NCBI RefSeq assembly: GCF_003129565.1
Contig: NZ_QETF01000002.1
Location: 62,001-126,000, forward strand
Reading direction: 5' to 3'
DNA length: 64,000 nt
Source of the DNA: Salibaculum griseiflavum
Lineage (GTDB): Bacteria > Pseudomonadota > Alphaproteobacteria > Rhodobacterales > Rhodobacteraceae
The notes under the pieces are model-generated. The model ran no database searches. It was not told where the DNA came from and saw only the letters and a list, made by a program, of their open reading frames with translations. The position numbers and the translations under genes are program-made. This document shows positions 45,116 through 54,570 of this stretch, one piece after another. How positions within the stretch are numbered: position 1 is the first letter of the stretch; each line of letters begins with the position of its first letter.

Positions 45116-45868
45116 ATGCGCCCGATTCTGCGACCGACCCTCGCCGCCCTCGCGCTGGCCGCCACCCCTGCCCTTGCGCTCGACCTCGACAACATGACCG
45201 AGACCGAGCGCAGCGCCTTCCGCGCCGAGGTTCGGTCCTACCTTCTGGAAAACCCCGAGGTGCTGATGGAAGCCATCGGCGTGCTGGAACAACGCCAGGC
45301 CCAGGCCGAGGCCCAGGCCGATGTGGAACTGGTCGCCCAGAACCGCGAGGCGCTTTTCGAAGATGGTCATTCCTGGGTCGGCGGCAATCCAGAGGGCGAC
45401 ATCACCATCGTCGAATTCCTCGACTATCGCTGTGGCTTCTGCAAACGCGCCCATCCGGAAGTCGCCGAACTGATCGAAAGTGACGGCAATATCCGCTACA
45501 TCATCAAGGAATTCCCGATCCTGGGCGAACAATCCCTTCTGGCGTCGCGCTTTGCCGTCGCGGTCCTGAATGTCGCCGGGGACGACGCCTACAAGCTGGT
45601 CTCGGACGCGCTGATGACCCAGCGCGCCGACGTGACCGAGGCCAGCCTGACCGAATTGTCGAACACCCTGGGCCTCGACACCGACGCGGTCATGGCCGAG
45701 ATGTCCTCGGACGAGGTGCGCGCGGCCCTTCAGGACACCCAGCTGCTTGCCCAACGCATGCAGATCACCGGCACCCCGACCTTCGTCTTCGAGTCCGAGA
45801 TGGTGCGCGGCTATGCCCCGCTCGATGTCATGCGCGAAATCGTGGACGAGGTCCGCTCGGAAGGGTGA
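45116..45868 (+). CDS. DsbA-family periplasmic thiol-disulfide protein
   Basis: A 250-residue exported thioredoxin-fold protein. A signal peptide ends near ALA (residue 21). A helical N-terminal region (about 25-85, ERSAFRAEVRSYLLENPEVL) is typical of ScsC/Com1-type relatives, which use it to oligomerise. The active site is C106-G-F-C109 in DYRCGFCKRAHPE, and the cis-Pro loop is TGTPTFVF. Oxidase and isomerase roles are both possible. Its stop overlaps the next gene by one base (TGATG). Confidence 0.93.
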   Translation: MRPILRPTLAALALAATPALALDLDNMTETERSAFRAEVRSYLLENPEVLMEAIGVLEQRQAQAEAQADVELVAQNREALFEDGHSWVGGNPEGDITIVEFLDYRCGFCKRAHPEVAELIESDGNIRYIIKEFPILGEQSLLASRFAVAVLNVAGDDAYKLVSDALMTQRADVTEASLTELSNTLGLDTDAVMAEMSSDEVRAALQDTQLLAQRMQITGTPTFVFESEMVRGYAPLDVMREIVDEVRSEG

Positions 45869-46347
45869 TGCGCCCGCTTGCCACGGCCATCGGACTGGCC
45901 GCCCTGTCTGCACCGGCCAGCGCGGACGGGCTGGACCTCACCCCGGCGCAGCGGGCGGCTTTCGGCGCGGAAATCCGCGGATTGCTGCTGGAGGAACCCG
46001 AGATCGTCGCCCGCGCCCTGCGCGGCCCCGATCCCTATGCCGAGGAAATCCGCAGCGATCTCGACCTGATCGCAGCCCATGCGGACCGGCTGTTCACCTC
46101 CGACATCCTGCTGGGCCGGACCGGACCGGTCGCCTTCGCGGTCTTCGTCCCGCCGGACAGTCGCCTGCGCGACAAGCTGGAGGACTACGCCACAGCCCGC
46201 GAGCTGCGCATCGCCCTGCATGATCCTGCCGCCGATGCCGCGCTCATGCAGGCCCTCGCGCTGGACACGATCCCCTCCTACGTCTTTCCGACCCTCATGG
46301 TGCGCGGCGATGTGCCCCCCATCGTGCTCGACCGCTATCAGGAGTGA
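45868..46347 (+). CDS. Cysteine-free, shortened paralogue of the preceding DsbA-type protein
   Basis: A 159-residue protein with a signal peptide (about 1-20, ending SAD). It resembles its upstream neighbour along its length: AFGAEIRGLLLEEPEIVARA matches AFRAEVRSYLLENPEVLMEA, and IPSYVFPTLMVRG near the end matches TPTFVFESEMVRG, including the cis-Pro. The CxxC segment is replaced by PPDSRLRDKL and most of the thioredoxin helical insert is gone; there is no Cys at all. The start overlaps the neighbour's stop (ATG at 45868; a GTG at 45865 is possible). It is best read as a degenerate duplicate that may act as a non-catalytic partner. Confidence 0.8.
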   Translation: MRPLATAIGLAALSAPASADGLDLTPAQRAAFGAEIRGLLLEEPEIVARALRGPDPYAEEIRSDLDLIAAHADRLFTSDILLGRTGPVAFAVFVPPDSRLRDKLEDYATARELRIALHDPAADAALMQALALDTIPSYVFPTLMVRGDVPPIVLDRYQE

Positions 46348-46445
46348 TTGGGCTTGTTGCAACCGTCGATCTACGGGCGGTCACAAGCCAGCGCCCCCAG
46401 CATCCGTTCGACGCTTGGACACGCACACCGGGAATAAACAATAAA

Positions 46446-46479
46446 GAGGGGCGGCAGGCTACCAGCCTCCGCCCCTTTC
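46446..46479. terminator. Bidirectional terminator between convergent genes
   Basis: GAGGGGCGG-CAGGCT and AGCCTCCGCCCCTTT form a long GC-rich stem with one bulged C and a 3-base loop, ending in TTTCT. It lies between the degenerate DsbA paralogue (plus) and the outer-membrane protein gene (minus). Confidence 0.75.
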
Positions 46480-46500
46480 TGTCTTTGACCGGTCAAGCGA

Positions 46501-47223
46501 TCAGTAGGTGACGAGAACGTCGTTCCACCCCCGGTTCGAGTAGGTCACCCCGTTCCCGAACTCGTAGCCGACCTTGAACTCCAGAATATTGTTATCGAAT
46601 TCGCCCCGCATGGAGTGGTAGGACGCCTGGGCATACATGCCGGTCCCTGTCTCATACCGCGCCCCTGCCCCGATGATGACGAAGTCCTCGTAGTATTCGG
46701 AATTGCTGGTCAGGGTCAGGTGTCCGAGCGCCGACCAGTTCTGGTTGAACGCATAGGCGCCATCGACGGTCAGGAACTGGTAGTAGATATCGGAGCTGTT
46801 GTTGTCGAGATACGTGCCAAGTGCCGCCTCGACCTCGAATGCGCCGGTCGCATACATGCCTTCGAGACCATAATACTGGTAGGGGTCGCTAGTACCACCA
46901 CCCCATGTTTCCTGGCCGTAGAACGCCCCGACTTCGGTGTTTGGCGACACCATGTAACCGACATGCAGCGTCCACGTGCTCGGATCGCCGAACTCGCCGT
47001 CATAGCCGCCGGTGCCAAGGTCGAACTGGGTCGTCAAGTTGCCGAAATTGATACCGACACCCGACATGAATTGGTTGTAGCCGTAGTCTTCGCTTGTCTT
47101 GGTGAAGCGATAGCTGAGTTCAGCCCCTTCAAATGTGCCAAGGGCACTTTGTGCAACTGCAGGTGCCGACGTTCCTGCCAGCAAGGCAACGGATACAGGA
47201 ACCACAACTGACGAAATCTTCAT
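46501..47223 (-). CDS. Outer-membrane beta-barrel (porin-like) protein
   Basis: An exported protein of 240 residues whose ribosome site AAGGAG lies 6 bases before ATG at 47221-47223. A signal peptide ends near AVAQ (residue 25). The rest shows repeated alternating strands rich in Tyr, Gly and Asn, such as GVGINFGNLTTQFDLGTGGY, TWTLHVGYMV and MYAQASYHSMRGEF, as in porin-type barrels of Rhodobacteraceae. The base composition is nearer 53% GC in a sampled line than the high GC of its neighbours. The C-terminus ends VLVTY, an aromatic end as expected for barrel assembly. A short inverted repeat lies 22-38 bases upstream. Confidence 0.82.
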   Translation of the reverse strand: MKISSVVVPVSVALLAGTSAPAVAQSALGTFEGAELSYRFTKTSEDYGYNQFMSGVGINFGNLTTQFDLGTGGYDGEFGDPSTWTLHVGYMVSPNTEVGAFYGQETWGGGTSDPYQYYGLEGMYATGAFEVEAALGTYLDNNSSDIYYQFLTVDGAYAFNQNWSALGHLTLTSNSEYYEDFVIIGAGARYETGTGMYAQASYHSMRGEFDNNILEFKVGYEFGNGVTYSNRGWNDVLVTY

Positions 47224-47244
47224 AATTAACTCCTTCTCCCCACG

Positions 47245-47261
47245 GATAAGCATATCTTATC
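47245..47261 (-). promoter_or_regulatory. Short inverted repeat before the outer-membrane protein gene
   Basis: GATAAG and CTTATC flank CATAT, a 6-base inverted repeat in an AT-rich leader, 22-38 bases upstream of the start. It could be an operator or a weak hairpin in the leader RNA. No regulator can be named. Confidence 0.35.
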
Positions 47262-47346
47262 ACCAAAGAGGACTCTCGGCCAAGCGGGCAAAGCGAACAG
47301 CATGCTACTTTTAGGTCAGTTGTTGATCGGATGACGCAGGTCAGCA

Positions 47347-48474
47347 CTAAGCCTTTGTTTGCGTGGCCTCTTCCGCCTCGATCTCGGCGGCGCGTTTCTC
47401 GACCTCTTCGACGATGTGGTCGATCATCTTGTCATTGGACATCTTGTGGCTGGCCTTCCCCGCCAGGTAAACCATGCCTGACCCGGCCCCGCCGCCGGTA
47501 AAGCCCACATCCGTCATCAACGCCTCGCCCGGCCCGTTCACCACGCAGCCGATGATCGACAGCGACATCGGCGTCTTGATGTGCTCCAGCCGGCGTTCCA
47601 GCGTCTCCACGGTCTTGATCACGTCGAACCCCTGCCGCGCGCAGGAGGGGCAGGAAATGATGTTCACGCCCCGATGACGCAGGCCCAGGGATTTAAGGAT
47701 CTCGTAGCCGACCTTGATCTCCTCGACCGGGTCGGCCGAAAGGCTGACGCGGATCGTGTCGCCGATCCCCATCCAGAGCAGTTGACCCAGCCCGATGGCC
47801 GACTTGATCGTGCCCGACATCAACCCGCCCGCCTCGGTGATGCCAAGGTGGATCGGGGCGTCGGTCTGCTCGGCCAGCTGCATGTAGGCCGCCGAGGCCA
47901 TGAAGACATCGGAGGCCTTGCAGCTGATCTTGAACTCGTGAAAGTCATTATCCTGCAGGACCTTGATATGATCCAGTCCGCTTTCGACCATGGCGTCTGG
48001 GCAGGGTTCGCCGTATTTCTCCAGCAGGTGTTTTTCCAGCGATCCCGCATTGACGCCGATGCGCATGGAACAACCATGGTCGCGGGCGGCCTTGATCACT
48101 TCGCGCACGCGGGCTTCGTCGCCGATATTGCCGGGATTGATCCGCAGGCAGGCCGCGCCCGCCTCGGCGGCCTCGATGCCCCGTCGATAGTGGAAATGGA
48201 TATCCGCGACGATGGGCACGGGGCTTTCGCGCACGATCTCCTTGAGGGCTTTCGAACTGGCCTCGTCGGGCACGCTGACACGGACGATATCCGCCCCTGC
48301 CTCGGCCGCGGCCTGGACCTGCGCGATTGTGCCGGGAATATCCGTGGTCTCGGTATTGGTCATGGTCTGGACCGTAATCGGCGCGCCGCCCCCCACGGGC
48401 ACGTTGCCCACCATGATCTGGCGACTGTCACGACGATGGATGTTGCGCCACGGGCGCACCGGGTTGAGAGACAT
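47347..48474 (-). CDS. ispG: 4-hydroxy-3-methylbut-2-enyl diphosphate synthase (flavodoxin)
   Basis: Iron-sulfur enzyme that makes HMBPP from MEcPP, the second-last step of the non-mevalonate pathway. The 375-residue protein has the barrel start [14 protein letters not shown] and [14 protein letters not shown]. The cluster ligands are visible as CPSCARQG and in [15 protein letters not shown] at 48472-48474 is used with AGGA upstream; the frame is open eight codons earlier. The neighbouring RodZ-like gene upstream is a common partner in this class. Confidence 0.97.
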   Translation of the reverse strand: MSLNPVRPWRNIHRRDSRQIMVGNVPVGGGAPITVQTMTNTETTDIPGTIAQVQAAAEAGADIVRVSVPDEASSKALKEIVRESPVPIVADIHFHYRRGIEAAEAGAACLRINPGNIGDEARVREVIKAARDHGCSMRIGVNAGSLEKHLLEKYGEPCPDAMVESGLDHIKVLQDNDFHEFKISCKASDVFMASAAYMQLAEQTDAPIHLGITEAGGLMSGTIKSAIGLGQLLWMGIGDTIRVSLSADPVEEIKVGYEILKSLGLRHRGVNIISCPSCARQGFDVIKTVETLERRLEHIKTPMSLSIIGCVVNGPGEALMTDVGFTGGGAGSGMVYLAGKASHKMSNDKMIDHIVEEVEKRAAEIEAEEATQTKA

Positions 48475-48538
48475 TTGGCCTGTCCTGGACTGCTGCACGC
48501 CCCTTACCTAGGGCGTCTTCGCGGGCGGGGCAACGGGT

Positions 48539-49768
48539 CTAGCGGTTGCCGTCCTCGACCGGCTCGGCGGCCTGCAATTCCGCCACGTTGACCACGGCGG
48601 CAAGGTCGCTGTCGGCGGACAGGTCCGCCAGCTCGTAGCCTTCAAGCACCGCTTCGGTGGACAGGGCCACGTCCGAACTGACCGAGCCGCGCGGACCAAC
48701 CGGACCGTAATGATCGCCGTTCACGGCGAAATAGACCGCGCCGGATTCGCCGATCCGCAGCGTCGGCGGCTCTTCGGTGCGGGGCACGTCGAAGGTATCG
48801 CCGGCATTGAGGATCCCCTCGAACAGGACCGACCCATCGGCCCCGCGCACGCGCACCCAGGCCGGGCGCACGGCAACCAGTTGCACACCGGGCAACGGGT
48901 CCTCGGTGACCTGCACGGCCGAGCCGTCCACGGGACTCTCGATCCCTGTGACCGGTGCTGCTACGGCCTCGGCAGAGGCAAACGCGCGGTCGGGTTGCGT
49001 CGGGGGCACAAGCGCACCGACCGAACGCGGATCCAGCGTCGAGATCGGGCCATCCCGCGCGACCATGACAGGCACGTCCAGCGCCTGCGGCCGGTAAAGC
49101 CGATCCAGCGCCTCGGGCTGCGGACCGGCGCCGCCGGCCATGACGCGCTCGCCGCTTTCGGGACGCCCGGCGCCGGACAGCGGGTCCATGTCGGCCATGA
49201 CCGTCGGGGTATTCTCGACCGGGGCCAACTGCACCTTCTGGACTTCCTGCAGAACCGTCCAGCCGCCATAGCCCAGCCCGCCGATCAACGCGACCAGCAC
49301 AAGCACCGACCCGATGGCGCGCGGTTCGATCTGGCTGAGCATCGCCTCGCGGGCGGGGATGAAGGGGGTCGCGGGCGCCGCGAACATATCCGCCTCGGTC
49401 CGGATCACCGGGCGATCCTTGGCCTTCACGCCCGAGGCTTCCTCGGCCATGCCGTGGGTCGTGGCAAAGCCGCTTTCGCGGCAGAAGGTCTCGAAGGCCC
49501 AGTCGGGGTCGAGGTTCAGGTAGCGTGCGTAGGACCGCACATAGCCAGCGATGAATCCGGGAGTGTCGAAGGCGGTGGGGTCCGCATTCTCGATCGCGGC
49601 GATATAGGCCGCCTTGATGCGCAGCTCGCGCTGCACGTCCAGCAGGGACTTGCCCATCGTCGCGCGTTCCCCGCGCATCAGATCCCCCAGGCGCAGGTCA
49701 AAAGCGTCGAAGCCTTGTGCTTCCTGATCCGGCTCTGCCGGTTCGTTCCTGAACGATCTGCGGATCAT
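48539..49768 (-). CDS. RodZ-like protein with helix-turn-helix and DUF4115 domain
   Basis: A 409-residue membrane protein that probably links the MreB cytoskeleton to the envelope. It has an Xre-type helix-turn-helix (about 20-100, with TMGKSLLDVQRELRIKAAYI and PGFIAGYVRSYARYLNLD), one membrane helix (about 165-185, VLVLVALIGGLGYGGWTVL), a low-complexity spacer and a C-terminal DUF4115 domain (about 305-380, with WVRVRGADGSVLFEG and GDTFDVP). The start at 49768 has AGGA 8 bases upstream; an ATG eight codons earlier lacks one. It precedes ispG by about 64 bases. Confidence 0.9.
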   Translation of the reverse strand: MIRRSFRNEPAEPDQEAQGFDAFDLRLGDLMRGERATMGKSLLDVQRELRIKAAYIAAIENADPTAFDTPGFIAGYVRSYARYLNLDPDWAFETFCRESGFATTHGMAEEASGVKAKDRPVIRTEADMFAAPATPFIPAREAMLSQIEPRAIGSVLVLVALIGGLGYGGWTVLQEVQKVQLAPVENTPTVMADMDPLSGAGRPESGERVMAGGAGPQPEALDRLYRPQALDVPVMVARDGPISTLDPRSVGALVPPTQPDRAFASAEAVAAPVTGIESPVDGSAVQVTEDPLPGVQLVAVRPAWVRVRGADGSVLFEGILNAGDTFDVPRTEEPPTLRIGESGAVYFAVNGDHYGPVGPRGSVSSDVALSTEAVLEGYELADLSADSDLAAVVNVAELQAAEPVEDGNR

Positions 49769-49878
49769 CCCGTGGATCCTGTCCTGCCCCATTAGATCGG
49801 GCCAGCGCGATTCGTCGCGCGCCCCTTATCTTGAGAGGCTTTTAACACGTCCGGATTGATTTTGCACAGGCAGAAAGA

Positions 49879-51102
49879 TCAGCCCGTCAGGTCGGCACGA
49901 TTCAGCGCACAATGCGACCAGAGCGCGTCCAGCGCGGTGACGAGCGCATCCATTTCCCTTGGCCCGTGCACCGGTGAAGGGGTGAACCGCAGGCGTTCCG
50001 TGCCGCGCGGCACGGTGGGGAAGTTGATCGGCTGCACATAGATGCCGTGATCGGCCAGCAGCATGTCGGACAAAGCCTTCGTATGCACCGGATCGCCCAC
50101 GATCACCGGCACGATGTGGCTGCCATGATCGATCAGCGGCAGGCCCAGCCCCCGCAAACGGGTCTTGAGGATCTTGGCCTGGGTCTGGTGCGCATCGCGC
50201 AATTCCTGGTCGGTCTTGAGATGCGCAACCGAGGCCGCCGCCCCCGCCGCCACCACGGGCGGCAACGAGGTCGTGAAGATGAAGCCCGGCGCATAAGACC
50301 TTATAGCGTCACACATTTTCTCGCTTGCGGCAATGTATCCGCCATGCACGCCAAAGGCCTTGCCCAGCGTGCCGTTGACGATGTCGATCCGGTCCAGCAG
50401 CCTGTCGCGTTCGGCCACGCCGCCGCCGCGGGGGCCATACATGCCCACGGCATGCACTTCGTCGAGATAGGTCAGCGCACCGAATTCCTCGGCCAAATCG
50501 CAGATTGCCTCGATCGGCCCGAAATCGCCATCCATCGAATAGACGGATTCGAAGGCGATCAGCTTGGGCGCGGCGGGATCGTCCGCTTCAAGTTTGGCCC
50601 GCAAGTCCTCGAGATCATTGTGCTTGAAGATCCGCTTGGCCCCGCCGTTGCGGCGAATGCCTTCGATCATCGAGGCATGATTGAGCGCATCGGAATAGAT
50701 GATCAGCCCCGGAAACAGCTTGGGCAAGGTGGAAAGGGTCGCGTCATTGGCGATGTAGGCGCTGGTGAAGAGTAGCGCCGCCTCTTTCTGGTGCAGGTCG
50801 GCCAGTTCGGCCTCCAGCCTCTTGTGATAGACCGTGGTGCCCGAGATATTGCGCGTGCCACCCGACCCTGCGCCGGTGGCCTCAAGCGCCTCGTGCATCG
50901 CCGACAGAACCACCGGATGCTGGCCCATTCCAAGGTAGTCGTTGCCACACCAAACGGTGATCTGCTGTTCGCTGCCATTCGGGCGCGTCCAGACCGCGTG
51001 GGGAAACTGGCCCCGGCGGCGTTCGATATCGATGAAGGTGCGGTAGCGGCCTTCCTCGTGCAGGCGGGTCAGGGCCTCGTCCAGATGAGCGGAATAGTCC
51101 AT
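49879..51102 (-). CDS. hemA: 5-aminolevulinate synthase
   Basis: Condenses glycine and succinyl-CoA to 5-aminolevulinate, the C4 route to heme used by Alphaproteobacteria. The 407-residue protein has [20 protein letters not shown] near the start, [33 protein letters not shown] and the PLP lysine in [13 protein letters not shown]. Upstream is a 198-base gap to the divergent dipeptidase gene. No FNR-type box (TTGAT-N4-ATCAA) was seen there, though such boxes control hemA in some relatives. Confidence 0.97.
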   Translation of the reverse strand: MDYSAHLDEALTRLHEEGRYRTFIDIERRRGQFPHAVWTRPNGSEQQITVWCGNDYLGMGQHPVVLSAMHEALEATGAGSGGTRNISGTTVYHKRLEAELADLHQKEAALLFTSAYIANDATLSTLPKLFPGLIIYSDALNHASMIEGIRRNGGAKRIFKHNDLEDLRAKLEADDPAAPKLIAFESVYSMDGDFGPIEAICDLAEEFGALTYLDEVHAVGMYGPRGGGVAERDRLLDRIDIVNGTLGKAFGVHGGYIAASEKMCDAIRSYAPGFIFTTSLPPVVAAGAAASVAHLKTDQELRDAHQTQAKILKTRLRGLGLPLIDHGSHIVPVIVGDPVHTKALSDMLLADHGIYVQPINFPTVPRGTERLRFTPSPVHGPREMDALVTALDALWSHCALNRADLTG

Positions 51103-51300
51103 GAATCTTCCTTGCAGCAGCTTTCGGGCGCGACCCGCGCGCGAACATATCGTCAGACAGGCATATAATCTGCGACCCCGGCAGGCAACAGGCTACAATT
51201 TGACGCCCCCTGCGTATTCCTGCACGGGTTGGCAATGCCCATGGACATCGCCTGCGCGCCCGCTAGGGTGACGGCGACTTGAAAACACCAAAGGATCCCC

Positions 51301-52686
51301 ATGCTCGACCCCGTTCTCGCCCGCATCGATTCCGACCTGCCCCAGGCGTTGGACCGGCTGACCGAATTTCTGCGGATCCAGTCGATTTCGACCGATCCTG
51401 CCTACAAGGACGAGGTGGAAAAAGCCGCCGACTGGCTGGTCGCGGACCTCGCCTCGATCGGCTTCGCGGCTGAAAAGCACGACACGCCAGGCCATCCGAT
51501 GGTCGTCGCCCACGGACAGGCGCCAGATGAGGCCAGCGGCCCGCATCTTTTGTTCTATGGCCATTACGACGTGCAGCCGGTGGACCCGCTGGAGCTTTGG
51601 GATCACGACCCGTTCGACCCGCGCATCGAAGAGCGCGACGGCAAGAAGATCATCCGTGGCCGCGGCGCCAGCGACGACAAGGGCCAGCTGATGACCTTCG
51701 TCGAAGCCTGCCGCGCCTGGAAGGCGGTGCATGGCAGCCTGCCGCTGCAACTGTCCTTCCTCTTCGAGGGCGAAGAGGAAAGCGGGTCGCCCTCACTGGT
51801 GCCCTACATGGAAGAGAACGCCAACGCGCTGAAAGCGGACCTGGCGCTGATCTGCGACACCTCGATGGTGGCGCCGGGCGTGCCCTCGATCGCCAGCCAG
51901 CTGCGCGGCATGCTCAAGGACGAATTCACCCTCAAAGGCCCGGCCATGGACCTGCATTCGGGTCATTACGGCGGCCCGGCCATCAACCCCTTGCGTGAAA
52001 TCTCGCGCATCATCAGCTCGTTCCATGACGTGACCGGGCGCGTGGCGGTCGAAGGGTTCTACGATGACGTCGAGGAGGTCCCGGCCGAGATCCTGCGCCA
52101 ATGGGAGGCAAGCGGCTTCGACGAGGCCGATTACCTGGCCAATGCGGGCCTGACGCGCCCCCATGGCGAAGAGGGCTATTCCACGCTGATCCAGCAATGG
52201 GCACGCCCGACGCTGGAAATCAACGGGCTGTGGGGTGGCTACCAGGGTGCAGGCACGAAAACCGTGATTCCCGCCGAGGCACATTGCAAGCTGACCTGCC
52301 GGCTGGTGGGTGCCATGGACCCCGCCGACATCCGCTCCAAGCTGCGCGCCCATGTCGAGGCCCAGTTGAAGCCTGATCTGGAGATCGAATGGGACATGGA
52401 TCTCGACGGATCGGCGGCCTCGGTCATGAACACCGACCGGCCCGAGTTCGAAAAGGCGCGTCTGGCGCTGAGCGATGAATGGAATCGCGAGGCGGTGTTT
52501 TCCGGCATGGGCGGCTCGATTCCCATCGCGGGGCATTTCAAGACCGTGCTGGACATGGACGCGATGTTGATCGGGTTCGCCAACGAGGACGACCGCATCC
52601 ACAGCCCGAACGAGAAATACGACCTCGACAGCTACCACAAGGGCATCCGGTCCTGGGCGCGGGTTCTGGCCGCCTTGGCGGGCTAG
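51301..52686 (+). CDS. M20 family dipeptidase/deacylase
   Basis: Zinc peptidase of 461 residues in the M20 group. Metal-site motifs are LLFYGHYDVQPVDPLELW, GRGASDDKGQLMTF and LFEGEEESGSPSL, and the dimerisation domain lies at about 200-330 with HSGHYGGPAINPLRE. The C-terminal ligand is in IHSPNEKYDLDSY. These match the dipeptidase type such as carnosinase-like enzymes. No signal peptide is present. The S41-like gene follows after 6 bases, so the two are probably one operon. Confidence 0.93.
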   Translation: MLDPVLARIDSDLPQALDRLTEFLRIQSISTDPAYKDEVEKAADWLVADLASIGFAAEKHDTPGHPMVVAHGQAPDEASGPHLLFYGHYDVQPVDPLELWDHDPFDPRIEERDGKKIIRGRGASDDKGQLMTFVEACRAWKAVHGSLPLQLSFLFEGEEESGSPSLVPYMEENANALKADLALICDTSMVAPGVPSIASQLRGMLKDEFTLKGPAMDLHSGHYGGPAINPLREISRIISSFHDVTGRVAVEGFYDDVEEVPAEILRQWEASGFDEADYLANAGLTRPHGEEGYSTLIQQWARPTLEINGLWGGYQGAGTKTVIPAEAHCKLTCRLVGAMDPADIRSKLRAHVEAQLKPDLEIEWDMDLDGSAASVMNTDRPEFEKARLALSDEWNREAVFSGMGGSIPIAGHFKTVLDMDAMLIGFANEDDRIHSPNEKYDLDSYHKGIRSWARVLAALAG

Positions 52687-52692
52687 CCGCGC

Positions 52693-54000
52693 ATGGTGTT
52701 CCGCTTCGTCCTGGGCTGGATCGGGCGGCTGATCTTTCTGCTGGTCGGCCTGATCCTGTTGACATGGCCGCTGTTCTGGCCCCCGGCCGAGCTGCGGGGC
52801 CAATGGCGGACGGACGGCTACGGGATGGTGCTCGATGTGGGCCGGTTCGGCGTGACCGCCTACCAGGAAACCGCCGTGTCCTGCCTGCCGGTCTTCCGGG
52901 CTCCGGCACATTCCCTCCTGCTGGCCGAGCTTGGTGACCTCGCCCTGAACCCGGACGATGCGGGCGGGCTACGGCTCGATGTGGACGGCACCGCCAACCC
53001 GATTCGCACGCACCGCCTGGCCGCCCTGCCCGACGCCTGCGCCGAGGGCGGCAGCCCGCAGGATGCCGGCCCGCGACAGATCTTCGATATCGCCTGGCAT
53101 GGCATGGCCGAGCATTACCCGTTTTTCGAAATGCATGGCATTGACTGGCCGGGCCGATACGACCGTCTTGCGCCAACGATCAACAGCCCTGTCGACCTCT
53201 GGCCCGCACTGGAGGCCATGCTGGACGGCGTGAACGACAACAACGTCTATCTTTTCGACCCCGCAACAGGCGCGGCGATCACCCCGCCCCGGGACCTGCC
53301 CTGGCATGACGAGGCCGTGGCGTTCCGCGAGGTCCCCCGTGCCCTGGGGCTGACGCAGGTCGAGGATACCGGGCTGGAATACACCGTGCTCGATGGAAAT
53401 ATCGGGTATGTTTTCATCCGGCACACGGCCACGCGCGCCGGGTTCGGCACCTCGCAGGCCGTGCAGGCGGCAGAGGTCTTCGCCCAGGTATCGGACGCGC
53501 TGCGCGACACGCAGGCGATCATCCTCGACAACCGGCTGAATCCCGGCGGTTCGGATGCGGTGGCGCTGGCCTATGCGGGGTTCTTCACGGAAGAACCAGC
53601 GCTGGCCTTCACCAAGCAGACCCGCAACGACACCGGCTTTACCGACCCGGTTCCCGCCTACACGATCGCCACCGAGCTGCCCCTGACCCAGCCGGTCTAC
53701 CTTCTCAATTCCGGCTACACCGCCGGTGCAGGCGAGGCTTTGGCGCTGGCACTGAAGGAGATGCCCCAGGTGACGAGTCTGGGCGAGCCAACCTCGGGCA
53801 CATTGTCGGATATTCTGGACATCCCCCTGCCCAATGGCTGGATTCTCGGGCTATCGCACCAAGTCTACCGCGATACGTCGGGGCAGGCGGTGGACGGGAT
53901 CGGGGTGCAGCCCGATCAGGCGATGCCTTTTGAGCCTGCCGCGTTCCGACGGGGCGTGGACCCGGCCCTGGACGCGGTGCGGGCCATGATCGGCGACTAG
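52693..54000 (+). CDS. S41-like protein with Gly at the expected catalytic Ser
   Basis: A 435-residue protein with one N-terminal helix (about 7-27, GWIGRLIFLLVGLILLTWPL) and an S41 tail-specific protease-like fold behind it. The S41 core is visible as NIGYVFIRHTA, AIILDNRLNPGGSDAVALAY and the nucleophile loop NSGYTAGAGEALALAL. In active members the loop reads (T/S)xSAxE; here the Ser is replaced, giving T343-A-G345-A-G-E348. The protein may be a non-catalytic relative or use a different residue. It follows the M20 gene by 6 bases. Confidence 0.78.
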   Translation: MVFRFVLGWIGRLIFLLVGLILLTWPLFWPPAELRGQWRTDGYGMVLDVGRFGVTAYQETAVSCLPVFRAPAHSLLLAELGDLALNPDDAGGLRLDVDGTANPIRTHRLAALPDACAEGGSPQDAGPRQIFDIAWHGMAEHYPFFEMHGIDWPGRYDRLAPTINSPVDLWPALEAMLDGVNDNNVYLFDPATGAAITPPRDLPWHDEAVAFREVPRALGLTQVEDTGLEYTVLDGNIGYVFIRHTATRAGFGTSQAVQAAEVFAQVSDALRDTQAIILDNRLNPGGSDAVALAYAGFFTEEPALAFTKQTRNDTGFTDPVPAYTIATELPLTQPVYLLNSGYTAGAGEALALALKEMPQVTSLGEPTSGTLSDILDIPLPNGWILGLSHQVYRDTSGQAVDGIGVQPDQAMPFEPAAFRRGVDPALDAVRAMIGD

Positions 54001-54060
54001 CACCGGCAAAGCGGGCGACGCCCGGCAATCACAACGCGGCCCTGACTGCCCTTGGCGGCG

Positions 54061-54282
54061 TCACGCCGCCTTTGTCACCTCGCGCAGGATCTTGGCGATC
54101 AGCAGCAGGAACGGCGCGCCATGCATCAGCAAATCGAAAATGTCGATCGGCTTCACCAGGTCGCCCGCGACCAGCATTTTCAGCTTTTCCCAGATATGCG
54201 GCTCGGGCACGAAAGGCGCCAGCCCCAACGTGGCGCAGGCCAGCAGGATCAGGGTCCAGTCGATCTGATCAAGGAATGCCAT
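54061..54282 (-). CDS. Small membrane protein (annotated in relatives as RND transporter-like)
   Basis: A 73-residue protein starting at ATG 54280-54282 with GGAG 6 bases upstream. It shows two hydrophobic segments: LDQIDWTLILLACATLGLAP, and a C-terminal one around LLMHGAPFLLLIAKIL. Between them is PEPHIWEKLKMLVAGD. In relatives a similar small protein is sometimes called RND transporter; I can confirm only a membrane protein. It lies between the S41-like gene (convergent) and two tRNA-Asp genes. Confidence 0.75.
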   Translation of the reverse strand: MAFLDQIDWTLILLACATLGLAPFVPEPHIWEKLKMLVAGDLVKPIDIFDLLMHGAPFLLLIAKILREVTKAA

Positions 54283-54379
54283 GGGAATCTCCGCTCGTTT
54301 CGCCCATGCATTAAACTTTTCTAATATTAAGGGCAAGCGCCGTGCGCCACTGGAGAATGTCCAAAACGTAGGAGAAAAG

Positions 54380-54456
54380 TGGCGCGGTTGACGGGGCTCG
54401 AACCCGCGACCTCCGGCGTGACAGGCCGGCACTCTAACCAACTGAGCTACAACCGC
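54380..54456 (-). tRNA. tRNA-Asp (GTC), copy 1
   Basis: A 77-base minus-strand tRNA with acceptor GCGGTTG / CAACCGC, anticodon stem-loop CCGGC-CTGTCAC-GCCGG with anticodon GTC, T-loop TTCGAAC and an encoded CCA end. It reads aspartate codons. Confidence 0.97.
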
Positions 54457-54493
54457 GCACTTGGGCATCGGGGGCGTTCGGACTGGGCAGCGG

Positions 54494-54570
54494 TGGCGCG
54501 GTTGACGGGGCTCGAACCCGCGACCTCCGGCGTGACAGGCCGGCACTCTAACCAACTGAGCTACAACCGC
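54494..54570 (-). tRNA. tRNA-Asp (GTC), copy 2
   Basis: Identical 77-base copy of the neighbouring tRNA-Asp, 37 bases away, with the same anticodon GTC and CCA end. The pair lies between the small membrane protein gene and pirin. Confidence 0.97.

Noticed and set aside
51103-51300. FNR box in the hemA/dipeptidase gap
   Set aside because: No TTGAT-N4-ATCAA pattern was found; only a TATAAT word at 51164-51169 without a convincing -35.
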